64,000 nucleotides of DNA from Methanohalophilus levihalophilus (GTDB lineage: Archaea > Halobacteriota > Methanosarcinia > Methanosarcinales > Methanosarcinaceae), in NCBI RefSeq assembly GCF_017874375.1, contig NZ_JAGGLK010000002.1, forward strand, positions 372,001 through 436,000, given 5' to 3'. Under the pieces are notes generated by a model. That model was given only the letters and a program-made list of their open reading frames with translations. It did not search any database and was not told the origin of the DNA. Shown here in pieces: positions 62,935 to 64,000 of this stretch (the first letter of the stretch is position 1; each line of letters starts with the position of its first letter). Made by a program: the position numbers and the translations under genes.

Positions 62935-64000
62935 TTACTTCCGGATCATATGCTGGATGTCTGAAGCCATTGTCGGGAATACGTAAACTACCTTTTTGAA
63001 TTCATCAAGGGTTATTCCCAGGCGCATTGCCATGGCAAAAATATTGATAACTTCAGCAGCTTCCGATCCAAGTAGGTGTGCCCCGGCAATTTTGCCTGTT
63101 TCCTTTTCCACAATGACTTTGGTTGCCGAAATATTCTCCTGCAGTCTTCTTGAAGTGTACCAGTCACTTGTATCGTGGAAGTACACGTCGTATTTTTCAT
63201 CAGCCTTTTCAAGGGATATTCCCACGCTTGCAAGGGTTGGGATTGTGAAAACAGCTGAAGGAACGCCGTTGTAGTCAACAGTTTTGGTATTTCCTGAAAG
63301 GATATTTGACGCAGCAACCGTTCCCTGAAGACTTGCAATGGGTGTCAGAGGTGCACCGATTTTGACACAATCGCCACCGGCATAGACCTTCGGGTTCGAA
63401 ACGCTTTGCATGAATTCGTTAACTGCAATACCACCGTTTTCAAGTTCCACATTTCCTTTTTCCAGATCCATTCCCTCGAGTGCCGGAATCCTGCCCGATC
63501 CGTGAACCACGAGGTCACAGATGAACGTTTCCTCCCCCGCGGGTGTGGCGGCAGTTACAACATATTCATTCCCCACTTTATCCACAGCTATTACAACATG
63601 CTCAGTATGGATTTTTATGCCTGCTTCCTCACTTGCTTTTGTAAGCAGGTCTGTCATGTCAGAGTCAAAATGTTTGAGAATATGTTTTCCTCTCTGGAGG
63701 ATTGTGACTTCGGCCCCTGCCCTTGCAGCAACGTGTGCAAATTCGAAGGAAATATAGCCTCCTCCTGCAAAAAGAATCCTTTTTGGCAGAGTTTCAAGCT
63801 CAAGGAAATCTTCGCTTGTTACAAGATGCTCATGTCCCTTGAATTCAAGGGGTTTTGGGATTCCTCCGGTTGCGATGAAAATGTATTTTGCCTTAAGCTG
63901 TTTGTCGCCGATGGTAATTGTATCGGGACTGAGAAATCTTGCCTGTCCGTGATAAGTGTCAATGCCCTTCTGTCCATATTCGGCTTCTTTTTGGGCAGGC
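62935..64000 (-). CDS. FAD-dependent pyridine nucleotide-disulfide oxidoreductase family protein, 5' end outside window
   Basis: The frame is open from the right window edge to TAA 62935, giving 355 residues of the C-terminal three quarters. IFIATGGIP, the NAD(P)-binding RILFAGGGYISFEFAHVAAR, VHGSGRIPALEGM, VYAGGDCV and a dimerisation domain (GISLEKADEKYDVYF, AHLLGSEAAEVINIFAMAM) mark the glutathione reductase/mercuric reductase/Lpd group. The redox-cysteine motif lies beyond the edge. The last dimer-interface His-Pro-Glu/Thr motif is replaced by VFPTMASD, so a typical Lpd is unlikely and the substrate is open. Confidence 0.88.
   Translation of the reverse strand, partial: PAQKEAEYGQKGIDTYHGQARFLSPDTITIGDKQLKAKYIFIATGGIPKPLEFKGHEHLVTSEDFLELETLPKRILFAGGGYISFEFAHVAARAGAEVTILQRGKHILKHFDSDMTDLLTKASEEAGIKIHTEHVVIAVDKVGNEYVVTAATPAGEETFICDLVVHGSGRIPALEGMDLEKGNVELENGGIAVNEFMQSVSNPKVYAGGDCVKIGAPLTPIASLQGTVAASNILSGNTKTVDYNGVPSAVFTIPTLASVGISLEKADEKYDVYFHDTSDWYTSRRLQENISATKVIVEKETGKIAGAHLLGSEAAEVINIFAMAMRLGITLDEFKKVVYVFPTMASDIQHMIRK

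Overview
The window is chromosomal DNA from a methanogenic archaeon, most likely of the family Methanosarcinaceae. Evidence: archaeal information-processing genes (NurA/HerA, PCNA, large primase subunit, TFS, Sm-like protein with ribosomal protein L37e, Dpo4-type polymerase, archaeal Ala- and Val-tRNA synthetases), a four-subunit pyruvate:ferredoxin oxidoreductase, archaeosortase A with archaetidylserine genes, many TATA/BRE promoters with very short leaders, and small methanogen families (DUF3303, UPF0200/UPF0201). At each gene called here the 3' end is TAA or TGA; none of roughly 70 ends in TAG. One gene (7131-7433) carries an in-frame TAG inside a continuous coding frame. Both facts fit pyrrolysine decoding, which is known in Methanosarcinaceae.

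Layout. 1-5.3 kb: nurA-herA end-resection pair, tRNA-Lys, small regulators. 5.3-7.4 kb (minus): sugar-isomerase-like protein, UPF0201, UPF0200 and the amber-containing gene. 7.6-12.6 kb: DUF1284, a tRNA-dihydrouridine synthase, a 680-base gene-free region with a mini-ORF and a structured element, then porCDAB. 12.7-20.2 kb: membrane transport (MscS, dicarboxylate symporter), endonuclease III, a lipoprotein, a TspO-like protein, photolyase. 20.4-23.0 kb: an AT-rich TIR-STAND ATPase, a probable immune protein. 23-30.9 kb: Dpo4, bifunctional-nuclease family protein, purF, L37e, Lsm, thiDN, MscS, MarC. 31-40 kb: valS, peroxiredoxin, CMD protein, ferredoxin, a receiver protein, alaS. 40.2-45 kb: surE, moaA, a cobyrinate/sirohydrochlorin diamide synthase, larE, thiF-like.

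45-49.4 kb is a sulfur/methionine region: a small HTH regulator between thiF-larE and metY-metX, with copies of the palindrome TTCAC-N4-GTGAA in all three promoter regions, followed by a Thi4 thiazole synthase. 49.8-51.6 kb is an AT-rich insert with a DEDDh exonuclease-HNH nuclease fusion. 51.6-54.2 kb (minus) holds nudix-tfs-pcn-priL. 54.3-56.4 kb holds artA-asd-pssA. 56.6-58 kb holds an odd tRNA-Leu flanked by a perfect inverted repeat, an orphan gene and a 24-bp tandem array. 58-64 kb: clpB with a divergent winged-helix regulator, an envelope-protein operon ending in an ArsR-type regulator, and a truncated FAD disulfide reductase.

The strongest candidates for new biology are the in-frame amber gene, the structured element at 9.33-9.50 kb, the palindrome regulon at 45 kb, and two stand-alone putative defence genes (TIR-STAND and exonuclease-HNH).
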